From positions 21,911,434-21,975,433 of the forward strand of contig OY987227.1 in assembly GCA_963920705.1 (NCBI GenBank): a stretch of DNA of 64,000 nt. The letters are read 5' to 3'. The DNA is from Odiellus spinosus (lineage: Eukaryota; Arthropoda; Arachnida; Opiliones; Phalangiidae). Under the pieces are notes generated by a model. It had not been told where the DNA came from and ran no database searches. It was given only the letters and a program-made list of their open reading frames with translations. Of this stretch, positions 63,089-64,000 are shown one piece after another. The position numbers and the translations under genes were made by a program. Each line of letters starts with the position of its first letter. Position 1 is the first letter of the stretch.

Positions 63089-63704
63089 TTAAAAGAAATT
63101 TCCGCTTGATAACTTTGAAAATAATTTAAAGATTTTGAATCTTCTATTATTTCGCTAAATTTTAATTTATTTCAATTTAAGCTAAAATAATTCAGTTCTA
63201 ATCTACTTAATTTGTATTACAAAAGCCATATTCAAAGTTTCAAACCACCGCGTTGATGGGTTTTTAAATTGCCAAAAATATACCGATTTCATTTGATTTT
63301 TTCACTCGAAGAGGTTATGTTTTTAAATTAAAAAGATAACTATTTCTTGGCTTTAAATTACTAATTTCAAGATTTCTTGAAATTCGCTAAGGCGTTTCTA
63401 AAACTAATGGTGTATATTAATTATTTAAGCTCGTCTGTTTTAAGTTTTAAACCGTGACAAATGATGAAAAAGGGATTGTCATATAATTTCATTTGTGACC
63501 TATACCCTTAATGTTAATCTGGATAACCGTATAACTTCTGTAGCAATGAACAGAGACAATCGTTCGGTAGTAAACCCCTTCCCCCTCAAACCTGCGCGCT
63601 ATTTCACCGAGAACTAACTTCTCCCATCCATTTTCCCATCAGATCCATCTGATCCATTTTGTGAGGACGAATCCAATCCGGAAGATAAATTATCGGGGTA
63701 TAAC

Positions 63705-64000
63705 CAGAGGTATATAATAACCCCCTTCGGGGGGGGGGGAGTATGAAAGCCCCTATACTACCAATGCTAAAAATCACGAACAACAAGAGCCCGCTGCTGA
63801 CTATCTAGGCCACTAGCTCGCGCTGGACTTCTCAATGTCGCTACTCTAGTAAATGGTCTTTGTATAAACAAGACGGCTCGATTTGTGTTTAGAACTTCCT
63901 GTCTCAGGAGTCAGGCTGTCTGTGAAAATGGAGTCGAAGGTTGACTTCAGTTCGCGAGTTCCGAAAGTACGCGTAAGGAAAATTTAGTGAGGTTCAAAAT
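63705..64000 (+). mobile_element. MITE, CAGAGG family, copy 3, cut by window end
   Basis: The first 296 bases of the 418-bp element. The hairpin G run in the left end is expanded to about 12-13 G. More substitutions than between copies 1 and 2. Left flank GTATAAC (63698-63704) is the predicted 7-bp duplication; its partner lies outside the window. Confidence 0.93.

Overview
The window looks like arthropod, most likely insect, nuclear DNA: AT-rich, intron-dominated, full of short palindromic transposons, and carrying TTAGG-type telomere-like motifs. I cannot name the order or species. The only protein-coding gene I can support is the 5' part of fat (ft), the giant protocadherin of the Fat/Dachsous planar-polarity and Hippo pathway (insect Ft, vertebrate FAT4 class). 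One uninterrupted coding exon, 3674-8935 (+), encodes a signal peptide, 15 complete cadherin repeats and most of a sixteenth. It ends at a phase-0 GT donor.

Layout. Positions 1-3673 are 5' flank, with a CpG- and purine-rich stretch from about 1.8 kb that probably holds the promoter and 5' UTR. Positions 3674-8935 are coding. From 8936 to the window end (at least 55 kb) I see no further cadherin coding sequence, so I read this as one very long fat intron. It is populated by: (a) a group of eight small inverted-repeat transposons that begin with CA, with exact 7-bp target-site duplications wherever both ends are visible (three copies of a ~335-bp family, three of a 418-bp family, two singletons); (b) at least nine elements with AGGG-, AGGC- or AGTG-type ends at TTAA sites; (c) a 439-bp near-perfect foldback element with an 8-bp duplication; (d) a Harbinger-like element with TTA duplications; (e) older diverged repeats.

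The intron also holds two striking tandem arrays, a 30-bp x 24 minisatellite at 49.2-49.9 kb and a GATTAAAT-rich array at 20.4-21.0 kb, a 100-bp AT microsatellite, and two CpG-richer, purine/pyrimidine-skewed patches near 35 and 44.4 kb that could be regulatory or alternative first-exon regions. No tRNA, rRNA, CRISPR or transposase gene was recognised. Nothing in the intron ORFs resembles a known protein. The most informative biology outside fat is the layered, datable transposon history, including an insertion whose pre-insertion site is preserved in a paralogous repeat in the same window.
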